Shown piece by piece: positions 54,904-64,000 of a stretch of 64,000 nucleotides of DNA. Under the pieces are notes generated by a model that saw nothing but the letters and a program-made list of their open reading frames with translations, was not told where the DNA came from and searched no databases. Within the stretch, counting starts at the first letter, position 1. Each line of letters starts with the position of its first letter. The translations under genes were made by a program, and so were the position numbers. The stretch is from assembly GCF_003364195.1 (NCBI RefSeq), contig NZ_NXLQ01000006.1, forward strand, positions 1 through 64,000. The letters run 5' to 3'. The DNA comes from Helicobacter didelphidarum. GTDB lineage: Bacteria; Campylobacterota; Campylobacteria; Campylobacterales; Helicobacteraceae.

Positions 54904-57471
54904 TCAAGATAGTTTTCTTTGATTTACTTTATGAAAAACAAGCATAAAAAGAACGCATAGCATACCCGCAAAAATAACTTCACCAAATGAGTTTAATGCT
55001 TTTGTCTTGCTAATAATTAAAACACCAAAAGATGCACCAGTTGTAATCGCAGAAAAGAATATAGCATGTGCTGTGCGTGGATTATCACCTTCTTTGACGG
55101 AATAGATTCCATAATCTATACTTACAACAACTAATATTAATAAGGCAAAAAGATGCATAATATTTAATGGACTGTGTGAAGCAATTACACACAAAGCACA
55201 AGATAAAGGAAATAAAATAAAAACGATAGAATCTAAAAATGCTTCTCTTGCCGTAATCAAAAGCATAACAACCATCAATGAAAAAGCGATCCCTAAGACA
55301 ATCAGCATCGGAGAATAGATATTGTCTGTAATATGATCCATAATAGAATGCAAACTTCGTGTTTCAATGTGTGGATTAGACTGCAAAAAGCTAGTTTTAG
55401 TCATTATTAGTGATTGTTCTTTATCTTCTTGTGTGTTGGTGTGTAGAGATTCGAGTGCATTTGCATATTCTTTAACAAATTCTAAATCTTGTTTTTGAAT
55501 TGTGGCTAAATAATAAAAACGTTGATTGTGTGATATAAGTGTAGAATCTTGTGCTTCTTGTGGTAATTCTTGCAATGATTTTTTTGAGATATTTTGTTCA
55601 TTTATTTCTAAATTTTGTGTTAGATGTGTCTTATTGAGTGCAATTATGCTAAAACCTAATTCATTGACTTTTTCTAAATTAAGTACCGGCATATCATTGA
55701 TCTCATAACTTTGTGCAAAAGTATCAAAAATACCATCAATAAATTCCAATTTATCCTCAAGGGAAACTTCGGAGTTCTGTGTATTTTTCATACTTTCTTT
55801 AATCTCTCGTATAAGTTGTGTCTTAAGGTTTGGAAGAGTGTAGAGTAATGTTTCTTTATTTTTTCGCATTGTATCAGATTCTAAGAAAGCCTTGTTTGCC
55901 TCCATTTGTGCCTTTGATGGCAAAATACTAAGAGGAATAAAAGTTTTTCTATTCATAGAATCTTCTTTTGTATCAATAGGTTTCATCACTTCGATTGCTA
56001 AACTCATATTTTTGTCAATACCTTTTTGCAGATCTTTTGATAGTTGAATTAATCCATCAATGCTTTGACTTGATAAAAGGATTTGTGTCTCATTTACACC
56101 CATTGCTTTTGTAAAGAAATCTCTTTCTTGCAGCATTGGCTTATTTTGATAATCAAGCTTTGAAAGATCAAAATCGAGCTTAACATTCATAAAGGCAACT
56201 ATAAATAATATTAGCGAAACAAATAAAAACCACAAACTAGGAATAATTGGAAAACGCAAATTTGCCATTCTTAAAAATAATCTAGGTTCGACAAATCCAA
56301 TACGAGGATATAAAAATGCAAAGCTTACATAACATATAGTAAGAGAAATAATCGCATATAGCGAAAGCTGTGTAAGTAATGGAAATGGAATAAATAAACA
56401 CGCACAAAATCCAACAATTGTCGTAATATAACCATAAAATACAGGACGATTAAAAACCCTTTTGTTTTGAGAATAAAGGCTAAAAAAATTATGATGCATC
56501 ATATAATCTATTGCAATATTACTAATTCCCATACCAAAACTTAATGCCATAATCGTAACTTTTGGATAAACACTTGAAACAACAAAAATTGCAACAACAT
56601 TTGCAACAACCAAAGTGCAAATTGTATTAAGAGTAAGAATTGGGATTCTAATAATAATAAAGTATAATGCAATAAAAAAAAGAGAGGCGAATGTAAGGAG
56701 AAAATTCACTTCAGAAAGAATAAGATTGAGATTTTTTACCCCCATGAAATTTGGAGAGAAATAACGAATATTTGGATACTCCTGTGCAATCATCTCAAAA
56801 CCATTTAAAGTCTTTTCTACTTCTGGTTTCTCAACACTTTTCATTTCAACCAGTGCCATATAACCATAATCTTTAGCAACAAGAATTTTAGGTCGATTTG
56901 CTTGTATCCTAAATATACCAAACGGATCATAAGGATTAAAATTCAATTTTTCAAGTGCCTCTTCGTATTCATCTTCTGAAACATATTCAAGGCTTTCTAA
57001 GCTTTTTAATGTCTTTGTAATTGTTTGGGAAATTTGCTGTGAAGTAAAAAGTATTGGTTCTGTATATGTAATATCTGATGTTTGTAAAATCTTTGTTGAG
57101 AATTCTCCGTTTGCTTCAGAATCTTGCCCTATTTTTGGTAGGGCAACATAAAAATAATTTTCTTGAATAAACTCTTGCAATTCTTGTGGGGCTTGCATTT
57201 TTGTTAGTGTTGTTTGCACATTTTCTACCGATTGTATCTTGTCTAAAAACTCATTAAGTGTTACGCGTGCCTTTTCATCAAAACCTTTAATAGCGACAAG
57301 AATATAACGAGAATGTGAGAATTTTTGATATATATCTATAATTTGTCTATCTTGTGTTTGGGGGAATAAGTCAAGAACCTCTTGTGTAATTTTATCCTTT
57401 TGAAACAAAAAGAAAAGAACAATACATGAAATTGCAATAAAGAATAAAATAAAATTAATAAAACGAAGCAT
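54904..57471 (-). CDS. RND superfamily (MMPL-type) exporter
   Basis: An 855-aa inner-membrane protein with the RND layout. There is one N-terminal span (about 1-24), a large periplasmic domain (about 25-245), a block of five spans (about 250-420, including MALSFGMGISNIAIDYMMHHN), a second periplasmic domain (about 425-690) and a final block of five or six spans (MLIVLGIAFSLMVVMLLITA to the end, with VVVSIDYGIYSVKEGD). The Asp-containing motifs in the transmembrane cores are as in MMPL/HpnN-type lipid exporters (COG4258-like). No membrane fusion protein or outer membrane channel is adjacent. The substrate is unknown; a lipid or hydrophobic molecule is likely. Confidence 0.8.
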   Translation of the reverse strand: MLRFINFILFFIAISCIVLFFLFQKDKITQEVLDLFPQTQDRQIIDIYQKFSHSRYILVAIKGFDEKARVTLNEFLDKIQSVENVQTTLTKMQAPQELQEFIQENYFYVALPKIGQDSEANGEFSTKILQTSDITYTEPILFTSQQISQTITKTLKSLESLEYVSEDEYEEALEKLNFNPYDPFGIFRIQANRPKILVAKDYGYMALVEMKSVEKPEVEKTLNGFEMIAQEYPNIRYFSPNFMGVKNLNLILSEVNFLLTFASLFFIALYFIIIRIPILTLNTICTLVVANVVAIFVVSSVYPKVTIMALSFGMGISNIAIDYMMHHNFFSLYSQNKRVFNRPVFYGYITTIVGFCACLFIPFPLLTQLSLYAIISLTICYVSFAFLYPRIGFVEPRLFLRMANLRFPIIPSLWFLFVSLILFIVAFMNVKLDFDLSKLDYQNKPMLQERDFFTKAMGVNETQILLSSQSIDGLIQLSKDLQKGIDKNMSLAIEVMKPIDTKEDSMNRKTFIPLSILPSKAQMEANKAFLESDTMRKNKETLLYTLPNLKTQLIREIKESMKNTQNSEVSLEDKLEFIDGIFDTFAQSYEINDMPVLNLEKVNELGFSIIALNKTHLTQNLEINEQNISKKSLQELPQEAQDSTLISHNQRFYYLATIQKQDLEFVKEYANALESLHTNTQEDKEQSLIMTKTSFLQSNPHIETRSLHSIMDHITDNIYSPMLIVLGIAFSLMVVMLLITAREAFLDSIVFILFPLSCALCVIASHSPLNIMHLFALLILVVVSIDYGIYSVKEGDNPRTAHAIFFSAITTGASFGVLIISKTKALNSFGEVIFAGMLCVLFMLVFHKVNQRKLS

Positions 57472-58000
57472 TTATTTCCTTCAATTTTTGCTAAACTTAG
57501 TATAAGTATAGAATGTAAATGTATAAGACTCTTATTTTATTCGGTAGATTATGTGCCTTACTCTTATAGAATCATATTTAGGCGAATATTATTAAGTCTG
57601 TTGTTATATATTTAAATAAAGTATATAAAAATGAAATCTCTTTCTAATATACCATAAAAAAGTAATTATATCAAAAAAAATAAGAATTTTTATAACTTAT
57701 ATTTACTCCATAACAACTCAACAAAATCTTTAAATAACCGTATGTTTTTTGCCTTGTTAAATTATAAAAACCAACAAATAACAGACTAATGATAGAAAAC
57801 TTTGATAAGATTATCTTAAGATACTAAGGCTAAAATAGAATCATGCAAAAAGATCCATATTGCCCCCATGATTTTGGCAAAAGATTTTGATATTTGCATT
57901 ATTTCACAAATATCAAAAAAGTCATGTTCCACAACATTTTTATAAATACTTTATAAAAAACAAATATAATACACAACAAAATAATGAATGTAGGAGATAT
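57472..58000. other. AT-rich divergent intergenic region
   Basis: About 530 bases between the RND exporter and the phosphoesterase gene. The phosphoesterase frame stays open upstream of its true start to 57887, but that part has no ribosome binding site. A short ATG frame at about 57843 (15 codons, QKDPYCPHDFGKRF) is too small to call. No RNA or repeat is recognised; the region must hold promoters for both flanking genes. Confidence 0.4.
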
Positions 58001-59176
58001 ATGAAAGTATTTTACATACTATTTTTTTTGTTGTTATTTATTCTTGTTGGATTGTATGCACCATTATCGCAAACATTTTATGATTTAAGACATATAAATA
58101 ATCATGTAATAGAAAAACAAGATTCTCTTAATACTATTCAAAATAACAAATATCCACAAGAAAATCATATTCAACATCACAATAGAGAATCTCTTTATAT
58201 TGCCTTGCTTAGTGATTTGCATTCTGGCACTTTTTATTTGAATACTATCTTAAAAAATTTACAAGATGCTTATAATGCTGGAAAGTTAGATCTGATTCTA
58301 ATGAGTGGTGATATGATTGATGACAAAGAAGACATTGAGGGAGCAAGAGAATTTTTTAAACGCCTTAATCTTACACCATTTGACAAGATACCCAAGTTTT
58401 ATGTTACTGGCAATCATGAATTATGGAGTGGAAGTGTTGTTACATATAAAAATCTTGCACGAGAACATAATACTTTTGTCCTTGATGGTGCTATTCCTAG
58501 TCTGCTTATAGAAATTAAAAAGCGTATTTTACTTCTTGCAGGTATTGATGATCCATATAGTATAAAATATGATGAAAATGGAATTTTTATAAATACACAA
58601 TATCCTAAAGATTGGCAGGATAAATGGAGTAAAATTCTCTTGCAACAATTTTCAACCCTACAAAATTTAGCAGAATCTAGTATAAAAATCTATCAAGATT
58701 CTAATCTTTATCTATCTTTTACATGGCTACAAGATATTCTTTATAAAGATTCTTATGATACTTATAATATAGCTTCAGATGATTTGATTTATCAAAAATT
58801 TCTACAACAATCCTATAAAATTCTTCTCTCACATCGTCCCGAATCTATTGAAATCTATAAACAACTTCCATTTAACCTCATCGTAAGTGGACACACACAT
58901 GGAGGACAAGTGAGAATCCCATTTGTCATAAATGGTCTTTATGCACCAAATCAAGGAATTTTGCCAAAGTATGCCGGTGGTGCATATAGTCTCGTTAGCA
59001 CTCATCAATCATTGCAACAATATGAAAAGAAAGATTCTATGATGTATCTTCCTAATTGGCAAAATTCCTTTAATGTAGAATTTGGGAAATTCCTTGTTGT
59101 TTCAAGAGGATTAAGTTTTAATTGGAAGCTTCCCAGAATCTATAATCCTCCAGAAATTGTATGGATAGAGATTTGA
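58001..59176 (+). CDS. membrane-anchored metallophosphoesterase (YkuE/YaeI-like)
   Basis: Calcineurin-like phosphoesterase; YaeI/YkuE relatives remove pyrophosphate from UDP-diacylglucosamine or handle lipid-linked substrates. The start at 58001 is chosen because TAGGAG precedes it and the product then begins with an uncleaved anchor (MKVFYILFFLLLFILVGLY). The 391-aa protein has the metal motifs LLSDLHSGTF, LMSGDMIDD, VTGNHELWSG, LLSHRPES and VSGHTHGGQVRIP, then LVVSRGLSFN. Hydrophilic inserts at about residues 33-60 and 215-260 carry several AGATTCT/AGAATCT copies. It is convergent with recJ. Exact substrate is unknown. Confidence 0.87.
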   Translation: MKVFYILFFLLLFILVGLYAPLSQTFYDLRHINNHVIEKQDSLNTIQNNKYPQENHIQHHNRESLYIALLSDLHSGTFYLNTILKNLQDAYNAGKLDLILMSGDMIDDKEDIEGAREFFKRLNLTPFDKIPKFYVTGNHELWSGSVVTYKNLAREHNTFVLDGAIPSLLIEIKKRILLLAGIDDPYSIKYDENGIFINTQYPKDWQDKWSKILLQQFSTLQNLAESSIKIYQDSNLYLSFTWLQDILYKDSYDTYNIASDDLIYQKFLQQSYKILLSHRPESIEIYKQLPFNLIVSGHTHGGQVRIPFVINGLYAPNQGILPKYAGGAYSLVSTHQSLQQYEKKDSMMYLPNWQNSFNVEFGKFLVVSRGLSFNWKLPRIYNPPEIVWIEI

Positions 59177-59254
59177 GACTTTAGTCAGATAGGCAGTTTT
59201 CAATAACAAGTAAGTTTTTATATCCAAACTTGCAAATAGTATGGGGTAAAATAC

Positions 59255-61153
59255 TCATATCCCATAGATTCCCTCAATGATAAGCATAATATTATCACGA
59301 TTTGTCATTGCACGATATTGTTGTTGATGTGATATTTGCATATCGGGAGCAACCATAGCACAAAAATGTAAAATGTTGCCACAACGAAATGGGTAAGTAG
59401 CATATTGAGAGTTAAAGAACATTCCCTTAATGATTTGTGTATTTCCTAGAGAATCTTGACCACAATCGAGTTTAAATTCCAGAAAGCCTTGTGCAGTGCG
59501 TCTATAATCAATTATTTTGAGTTCAAGAAAGAATTTTGGCGTTGGATTTCCATTGCCATAAGGTTCAAAAAGTTCTATGCAATGCAATAGCTCATGTGTA
59601 ACAAGATTGGGTGGTAAGATTCCTAAAATATTTTGTGGCTTTTCAAGGTTACGTGTAACAGGTCTGAAAGAATTAATAAATTCTTGAATATTATCATATG
59701 GAATCTCAAGTCCAACAGCCCCAATATGTCCCCCATGTCTATTTGTTAAATGTCCCAATGATTGCATACTTGAGATTAAATCTATGTTACCATAACTTCT
59801 ACCACTTCCTTTACAAACACCATTGATATTCGTAAGTGCAAAACAAGGTTTTTTAAAGTCATTTGTCATTTTTCCTGCGACAATTCCTAGCACACCTTCA
59901 TGCCAATCATCGCCAACAGCACATATTATGTGAGAGTTTTGTTTAAATCTTCCAATTGCCTCAAAAGCTTCATGCGTAACTTCATCTTGTAGTTGTTTGC
60001 GTTTCATATTGAGTGCTTTTAGTTTTTTAAAATATTGCTTTGCTTCTAAGATAGATTTGGAACGCAAAAAATCAAGTGCGATTTTACCATCATCTATTCT
60101 CCCCGCTGCATTTAAGAGAGGAATGAGCTTAAAACCTAATGCTTGAGAATCTATTTTGCAATTTAGGAATTCTATAAGAATTTGAATTGCACTTTTTTTG
60201 CTTTTTGTAAAGTTTTTTAAAGCATAGCGACAAATTGTATGATTGAGTGCATTGAGCGGCATCACATCGGATATAATGGCAATGCCAACAAGCAACAAAA
60301 ATTCCTCCATACGCGTATCAGCGAGGTTGGATACATAAAGATTTGCTTTTTTCTTAATCTTTTTGTATGAAATATTGGTAGTTGTTTTTACATTTTGCAT
60401 TGCTGATGGAGCTTTGGAATCTTTATCCCAATAAGTATTATTCATTTTTATAGATTCTAGATTATTTTGTATATCATTATGAAAGAGCATAGATGGATTT
60501 TGATATACTTTTTGTATATTGATTTTAATCCCACAGCAAAAATACCATGCTACCAAACTCCCACAAATATCCTTATAAGGGAAACCACATTCTTTTTGTT
60601 GGGGATTAATTAAGAAATCACAAGGTGGGATCTTCAACTTGTTCTTGCTATCAATCTCGAGAGTGTGATGATCTGTTATGATAAATTTAATCCCCATTTG
60701 TTTGCAGATTTCTCCCGCCTCAAAACTACTTACACCATTGTCCACCGTGATAATAAGTTTTACATCCGGGTGTTCTTGTAAAATATCTTGCAATAAAACA
60801 CGGCTAAAACCATATCCATGCTTAAAGCGATTAGGTATAGAATATGAAATATTTGAATAACCTAAACTTTCAAAAAAATCAAGTATGATACAAGTTGCAC
60901 ACACACCATCTGCATCATAATCACCAACAACAATAACTTTTTCATGGAGAAAAATACTTTGAACTACCAAAAGACTTGCTTCCATATTATTCAGTAACTC
61001 TTGTGGGTGTGGAATATCTTTGAGTGTGTGAAAACGAAAACTTTTAAAGCGAGACTCTAAAAGAGATATAATACTTTGGAGATTTTCAAGAGTCGTTAAA
61101 TCTTCTTTAATATCTTTAACTGCTTGTGAAATTTGCAATGTAGAAGATTCCAT
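59255..61153 (-). CDS. recJ: single-stranded-DNA-specific exonuclease RecJ
   Basis: 5'-3' ssDNA exonuclease of the DHH family, active in recombination and mismatch repair. The 632-aa product carries motif I VIVVGDYDADGVCA, motif III IITDHHTLE, LINPQQKECGFPYKDICGS, the DHHA1 domain with GDDWHEGVLGIVAGKM and GSGRSYGNIDL, and NRHGGHIGAVGLEI. A hydrophilic insert of about 65 residues (about 215-280, Asn/Lys rich) lies within the DHH half. It starts seven bases after the pyrG stop, so the two form an operon, the order known as HP0349-HP0348 in H. pylori. Confidence 0.95.
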   Translation of the reverse strand: MESSTLQISQAVKDIKEDLTTLENLQSIISLLESRFKSFRFHTLKDIPHPQELLNNMEASLLVVQSIFLHEKVIVVGDYDADGVCATCIILDFFESLGYSNISYSIPNRFKHGYGFSRVLLQDILQEHPDVKLIITVDNGVSSFEAGEICKQMGIKFIITDHHTLEIDSKNKLKIPPCDFLINPQQKECGFPYKDICGSLVAWYFCCGIKINIQKVYQNPSMLFHNDIQNNLESIKMNNTYWDKDSKAPSAMQNVKTTTNISYKKIKKKANLYVSNLADTRMEEFLLLVGIAIISDVMPLNALNHTICRYALKNFTKSKKSAIQILIEFLNCKIDSQALGFKLIPLLNAAGRIDDGKIALDFLRSKSILEAKQYFKKLKALNMKRKQLQDEVTHEAFEAIGRFKQNSHIICAVGDDWHEGVLGIVAGKMTNDFKKPCFALTNINGVCKGSGRSYGNIDLISSMQSLGHLTNRHGGHIGAVGLEIPYDNIQEFINSFRPVTRNLEKPQNILGILPPNLVTHELLHCIELFEPYGNGNPTPKFFLELKIIDYRRTAQGFLEFKLDCGQDSLGNTQIIKGMFFNSQYATYPFRCGNILHFCAMVAPDMQISHQQQYRAMTNRDNIMLIIEGIYGI

Positions 61154-61160
61154 TATAAAC

Positions 61161-62780
61161 CTACTTCTTGTGTGCTAGAGCTTGCTTGACAAACTCTAGA
61201 ATAATTGCATTTGGACTTTGTAATCTTGAAGTGAATTCCGGATGGAATTGCACACCCACAAAAAATGGGTGATTTTCTAACTCAATAGCTTCGATAAGAT
61301 CGTTGCACTCACCACTAATCATAAGCCCGTTGCTTTCAAAAAGATCACGATATTTTGGATTTGCTTCATAACGATGTCTATGTCTTTCTCTTATTATCTT
61401 TTGATTATGATATGCTTTTGCGAGTTTAGAATCATTTTTTAAATAGCATTCATATTCACCAAGCCTCATTGTTCCACCAAGGGGTGAATTATGTGTGCGA
61501 ACTTGTTTTTTACCTTGTGAATCTATAAAATCTTCTATCATATAAATGATTGGATTTTTACATGTTTTATCAAATTCAGTAGAATTTGCATTTGGAATCT
61601 GCAATACATTTCTTGCAAATTCAATTAAGGCTAATTGCATACCAAGACAGATTCCAAGAAAAACTATATTGTGTTCCCTTGCATATTGAATGGCTTGTAT
61701 TTTTCCATCAATACCACGTTCCCCAAATCCACCTGGCACCAATATTCCATCAAGATTATAGAGTTTTTCTAAATCAATATTTTCAGAATCTATAAACACC
61801 ACATCTACTTTTGTATCAAGATTTGCTCCAGCATGCGTGAGTGCTTCCAAAAGTGATTTATATGATTCTTTTAGGGAAAGATATTTTCCCACAAAACCAA
61901 TACTAATATTTTTTGTTGGCGAAAGAATTTTTTTTACAAGCATATCCCATTCAGTCATATTTGGTAAGAGACTAGAAAGACTTAATACACGAGCAATAGG
62001 AGACAATATACCTTCACTAATAAAATTAATAGGACATTTATATATTGTGTTTGCATCTTCAGCATTAATAACGCTATCAGAATCTACATCACATGCAAGA
62101 GCTATTTTTAACTTTGTATCTTTTGAGAGAGGGAGTTCAGAACGTGTAATGATAATTTGTGGGCTTATGCCAATACGACGCAGTTCTTGGACACTATGTT
62201 GGGTTGGCTTAGTCTTTAACTCATCAGCAGCTTTTACATACGGAACAAGCGTTACATGAATACTTAATACATTATGTGTCCCCATTTCATGTTTAAGTTG
62301 TCTCATGGCTTCTAAGTAGGGCATTCCTTCAATATCACCAACGGTTCCACCAAGTTCTACAATCAAAAATTCAAATCCATTTCCTGCACGTTTAATACGT
62401 GCCTTAATTTCATCTGTAATATGTGGAACAATTTGGATTGTTTTCCCAAGATAATCACCCTTTCGTTCTCTTTCAATGACAGAAAGATAAATCTGACCTG
62501 TTGTGAAATTATTATTTTTAGAAAAACTTGTATTTAAGAATCTTTCATAATGTCCAATATCAAGGTCAGTTTCTGCACCATCTGCAGTTACAAACACTTC
62601 CCCATGTTCTAGTGGACTCATTGTTCCAGGATCAACATTAATATAAGGATCAATTTTAAGTATTGAAACAGAGTATCCAGCATTCTTAAGAAGTGTGCCA
62701 ATAGACGAAGATGATATCCCTTTGCCAAGAGAACTTAGAACCCCGCCTGTTACAAAAATATATTTTGTGTTATTTAACAT
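61161..62780 (-). CDS. pyrG: CTP synthase
   Basis: Glutamine-dependent conversion of UTP to CTP. The 539-aa product has the N-terminal amidoligase with [39 protein letters not shown] and the synthase core. The C-terminal class I amidotransferase domain has [10 protein letters not shown], the nucleophile cysteine in [16 protein letters not shown] and the His/Glu pair in [14 protein letters not shown]. Length is typical. It lies downstream of the small conserved gene at 62915 and immediately upstream of recJ. Confidence 0.98.
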   Translation of the reverse strand: MLNNTKYIFVTGGVLSSLGKGISSSSIGTLLKNAGYSVSILKIDPYINVDPGTMSPLEHGEVFVTADGAETDLDIGHYERFLNTSFSKNNNFTTGQIYLSVIERERKGDYLGKTIQIVPHITDEIKARIKRAGNGFEFLIVELGGTVGDIEGMPYLEAMRQLKHEMGTHNVLSIHVTLVPYVKAADELKTKPTQHSVQELRRIGISPQIIITRSELPLSKDTKLKIALACDVDSDSVINAEDANTIYKCPINFISEGILSPIARVLSLSSLLPNMTEWDMLVKKILSPTKNISIGFVGKYLSLKESYKSLLEALTHAGANLDTKVDVVFIDSENIDLEKLYNLDGILVPGGFGERGIDGKIQAIQYAREHNIVFLGICLGMQLALIEFARNVLQIPNANSTEFDKTCKNPIIYMIEDFIDSQGKKQVRTHNSPLGGTMRLGEYECYLKNDSKLAKAYHNQKIIRERHRHRYEANPKYRDLFESNGLMISGECNDLIEAIELENHPFFVGVQFHPEFTSRLQSPNAIILEFVKQALAHKK

Positions 62781-62914
62781 TGAGTTTGCCTTAATTATTT
62801 TTTACACATGCAATTATAAGACAAAAGTTAGGAGATTGCTATTATTTTTTATTGAACCTTATCTATTTTATTTTTCTATTTCTAGGTATTTGTGGATTTA
62901 GATTGGGGCAATAT

Positions 62915-63400
62915 TTAGTGAAATTTATTCTCTGGGTTGGATAAAATTGCACGTTTTGAGCTTTCCATTAATTCATCTTCTTCTTCAACTCCAAAATCAT
63001 CTGGCAATTGTGATGGCAAATTATCAAAAATTTCGAGATTAAGAAAATTCATTGTATTCATAAATACACAAATATCACGCATAATATTATTATTTGTTGG
63101 TATCGAAATTTGTATAATACTTGAAAAAGGAATCACAACGAGACTAGAAAAATTATCTTTACCAAAACCCGCTTCAAAAGACATTTCATCTTCCCATATC
63201 TCAATACTTTCAAAAGTAAAACCGGCTAAAATAAAGTCAATAATTGGGTGAAAATGTTTGCTAATTTCTTCAGGTAATATTGGGTCAAATTGCACTTGTG
63301 AAGATTGGCACTGCACGGAAAAATGTATATTTTGCCCAATGAGATACTGAATTACTTCTTTTGCATGTTTTGTTAGAATTGGTTTTAAATCATGTTCCAT
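62915..63400 (-). CDS. conserved hypothetical protein (HP0350-like by position)
   Basis: A 161-aa cytoplasmic protein without signal or membrane segments. It has a central predicted alpha/beta part (HFSVQCQSSQVQFDPILPEE, IWEDEMSFEAGFGKDNFSSL, VVIPFSSIIQISI) and an acidic C terminus (PDDFGVEEEDELMESS). H. pylori carries a hypothetical gene at the same place upstream of pyrG (HP0350), which supports orthology by synteny. The gap to pyrG is 134 bases. Function is unknown. Confidence 0.7.
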   Translation of the reverse strand: MEHDLKPILTKHAKEVIQYLIGQNIHFSVQCQSSQVQFDPILPEEISKHFHPIIDFILAGFTFESIEIWEDEMSFEAGFGKDNFSSLVVIPFSSIIQISIPTNNNIMRDICVFMNTMNFLNLEIFDNLPSQLPDDFGVEEEDELMESSKRAILSNPENKFH

Positions 63401-63633
63401 TTTGTATCTCCATAACTTTAAATAATTGACAATATATAATCAAAAATGATACCATATTATTGTATTATACTTGAATTTCAATAGAGAGTTTTCCTTTTTG
63501 AAGTTATAAAATATAACTTTTTATCCTATCTCATGCTAATCAGATACATAAATACTATTCTTAAAACTTTTGTTTCCAAGATATAACATTAAGAAAAAGA
63601 CTTTTTCTTGTATTTCTATTATTTTAAATTTGC

Positions 63634-63639
63634 TAGAAT
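63634..63639 (+). promoter_or_regulatory. -10 box for the DsbK-like gene
   Basis: TGC-TAGAAT (extended -10, TAGAAT at 63634-63639) is 42 bases before the ATG at 63681 and overlaps a copy of the AGAATCT word. A ribosome binding site TAGGAG follows. Confidence 0.45.
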
Positions 63640-63680
63640 CTCGAAATAATTTTAACTTTTAGAGGTAATTAGGAGTTTTT

Positions 63681-64000
63681 ATGAATAAAATTTTGAGTGT
63701 TTTATTATTAGGTTTTTTCTGTAATTTTGCTTATGCAAGCAAAATTACAGATATAATCACAAAACAAGTGGGTGTCAAAGTAGGTGTAATCAAAGAGCAA
63801 TCTCTCAATGCAGATTCTAATTTAAAACTTATAACAGTGAAAGATGAAGAACATGGCGTAAAAGCAAACTTTCTTGTGAATCAAAAAGAGAATATAGCGA
63901 TCGGGCTTTCACCAGTAGTTTTTACCGATAACAATAAAGATAGGGAGCTAATTATCCGAGAAATGCAATCTGTGCAAAGCTATAATGACACATACAAAAC
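63681..64000 (+). CDS. DsbK (HP0231)-like thiol oxidoreductase, 5' part
   Basis: The frame is open to the window end (about 106 codons visible). It has a signal peptide (MNKILSVLLLGFFCNFAYA) and then a domain resembling the N-terminal dimerisation domain of H. pylori HP0231/DsbK. DIITKQVGVKVGVIKEQSL, LITVKDEE and NIAIGLSPVVFTDNNKD align with the corresponding stretches of that protein. The catalytic CxxC thioredoxin domain would lie beyond the window. DsbK makes disulfides in periplasmic proteins such as the Hcp family, and an HcpA-like protein is encoded about 9 kb upstream. The assignment is from memory of the H. pylori sequence. Confidence 0.6.
   Translation, partial: MNKILSVLLLGFFCNFAYASKITDIITKQVGVKVGVIKEQSLNADSNLKLITVKDEEHGVKANFLVNQKENIAIGLSPVVFTDNNKDRELIIREMQSVQSYNDTYK

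Larger units (their letters stand above)
1..64000. repeat. dispersed over-represented 7-mer AGAATCT / AGATTCT
   Basis: Reading both orientations by eye I counted about 130 copies of AGAATCT or its complement AGATTCT. Base composition alone (about one third GC) would give about 15. Density is about 2 per kb in genes and about 2 per kb in the roughly 9 kb of intergenic DNA, so codon or dipeptide preference does not explain it. Intergenic examples start near 367, 571, 11591, 11671, 31801, 38224, 41602, 50324, 50347 and 54862. The htpG gene alone has ten. The core contains GANTC, but the flanking A and T are strongly preferred. The count is manual and may be off by several copies. The role is unknown; an uptake sequence, a recombination or segregation signal, or another selected word are all possible. 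Confidence 0.75.

Noticed and set aside
57843-57890. 15-codon frame starting QKDPYCPHDF
   Set aside because: Too short, no ribosome binding site and no match to a known small protein; treated as chance.
57887-58000. Upstream extension of the phosphoesterase frame
   Set aside because: The ATG at 58001 has a good TAGGAG site and starts a normal membrane anchor; the 38 extra codons have no ribosome binding site and are polar.
1-64000. Explaining the AGATTCT word by Asp-Ser codons or by GANTC methylation
   Set aside because: Intergenic density equals coding density, so codon choice is not enough. A methylation or restriction site would not by itself be enriched with fixed flanking A and T, although a methyltransferase recognising the word remains possible.
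1-64000. tRNA, rRNA, CRISPR arrays, insertion sequences
   Set aside because: I looked for T-loop-like GGTTCRANTCC blocks, regular 25-35 base repeats and transposase motifs in the gaps and found none; short RNAs without obvious signatures could still be missed.

Overview
The window is low-GC (roughly one third G+C by eye), densely coding, and reads as chromosome of a urease-positive, probably enterohepatic Helicobacter. The main evidence is the seven-gene ureABIEFGH cluster with the Helicobacter-type fused small urease subunit (UreA, 225 aa) and the UreI urea channel, together with periplasmic alpha-carbonic anhydrase, HydD/HydE hydrogenase maturation, cbb3-oxidase assembly genes (ccoG, ccoI), a HcpA-type Sel1-repeat protein and the recJ-pyrG order known from H. 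pylori. No rRNA, tRNA, CRISPR array, transposase or phage gene was recognised. Species cannot be assigned from the sequence alone.

Layout. 0.7-3.0 kb: ogt and ccoG. 3.2-8.4 kb: ABC-F ATPase, the hydD-hydE pair without the hydrogenase structural genes, and ruvC. 8.6-11.4 kb: a DUF2147 exported protein, an NDH-2-like flavoprotein and alpha-carbonic anhydrase. 12.0-13.4 kb: three small lipoproteins, the first two paralogous, behind a (TA)12 tract that abuts a -10 box. 13.5-16.4 kb: lptB and htpG. 16.8-22.3 kb: the urease operon. 22.4-27.7 kb: bamA and a CcoI/FixI-type copper ATPase. 27.7-38.2 kb: a decayed ORF, a soluble FIST-domain chemoreceptor, recA, clpB, nadV (flanked by two orphan reading frames) and thrC. 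38.4-45.7 kb: polA, tsaD, an agmatine deiminase homologue, a 3'-truncated cmoA and a small outer membrane protein. 45.8-49.1 kb: lpxK preceded by a compact pseudopilin / membrane protein / PilT-like ATPase operon. 49.1-50.3 kb: a 17-bp perfect hairpin, a G14 tract and yceI. 50.6-59.2 kb: a lipoprotein, Tat-exported isoaspartyl peptidase/asparaginase, MidA-like methyltransferase, Sel1-repeat protein, RND/MMPL exporter and membrane-tethered phosphoesterase. 59.3-64.0 kb: recJ, pyrG, a conserved small protein and the start of a DsbK (HP0231)-like gene cut by the window edge.

Genes that work together: urea entry (UreI), hydrolysis (UreAB), nickel loading (UreEFGH) and CO2 hydration by the periplasmic carbonic anhydrase form an acid-buffering set. 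CcoG and CcoI serve copper and redox assembly of cbb3 oxidase. LptB, LpxK and BamA build the outer membrane.

The strongest unexplained signal is a dispersed 7-mer, AGAATCT/AGATTCT, which I counted by eye about 130 times, where about 15 would be expected from base composition. It is as dense between genes as within them and forms the arms of one terminator-like hairpin. This resembles a DNA uptake sequence or another genome-maintenance word. A PilT-type ATPase and pseudopilin operon lies in the same window, but any functional link is only a hypothesis. Many housekeeping proteins also carry extra hydrophilic in-frame inserts, and these appear enriched for the same 7-mer.
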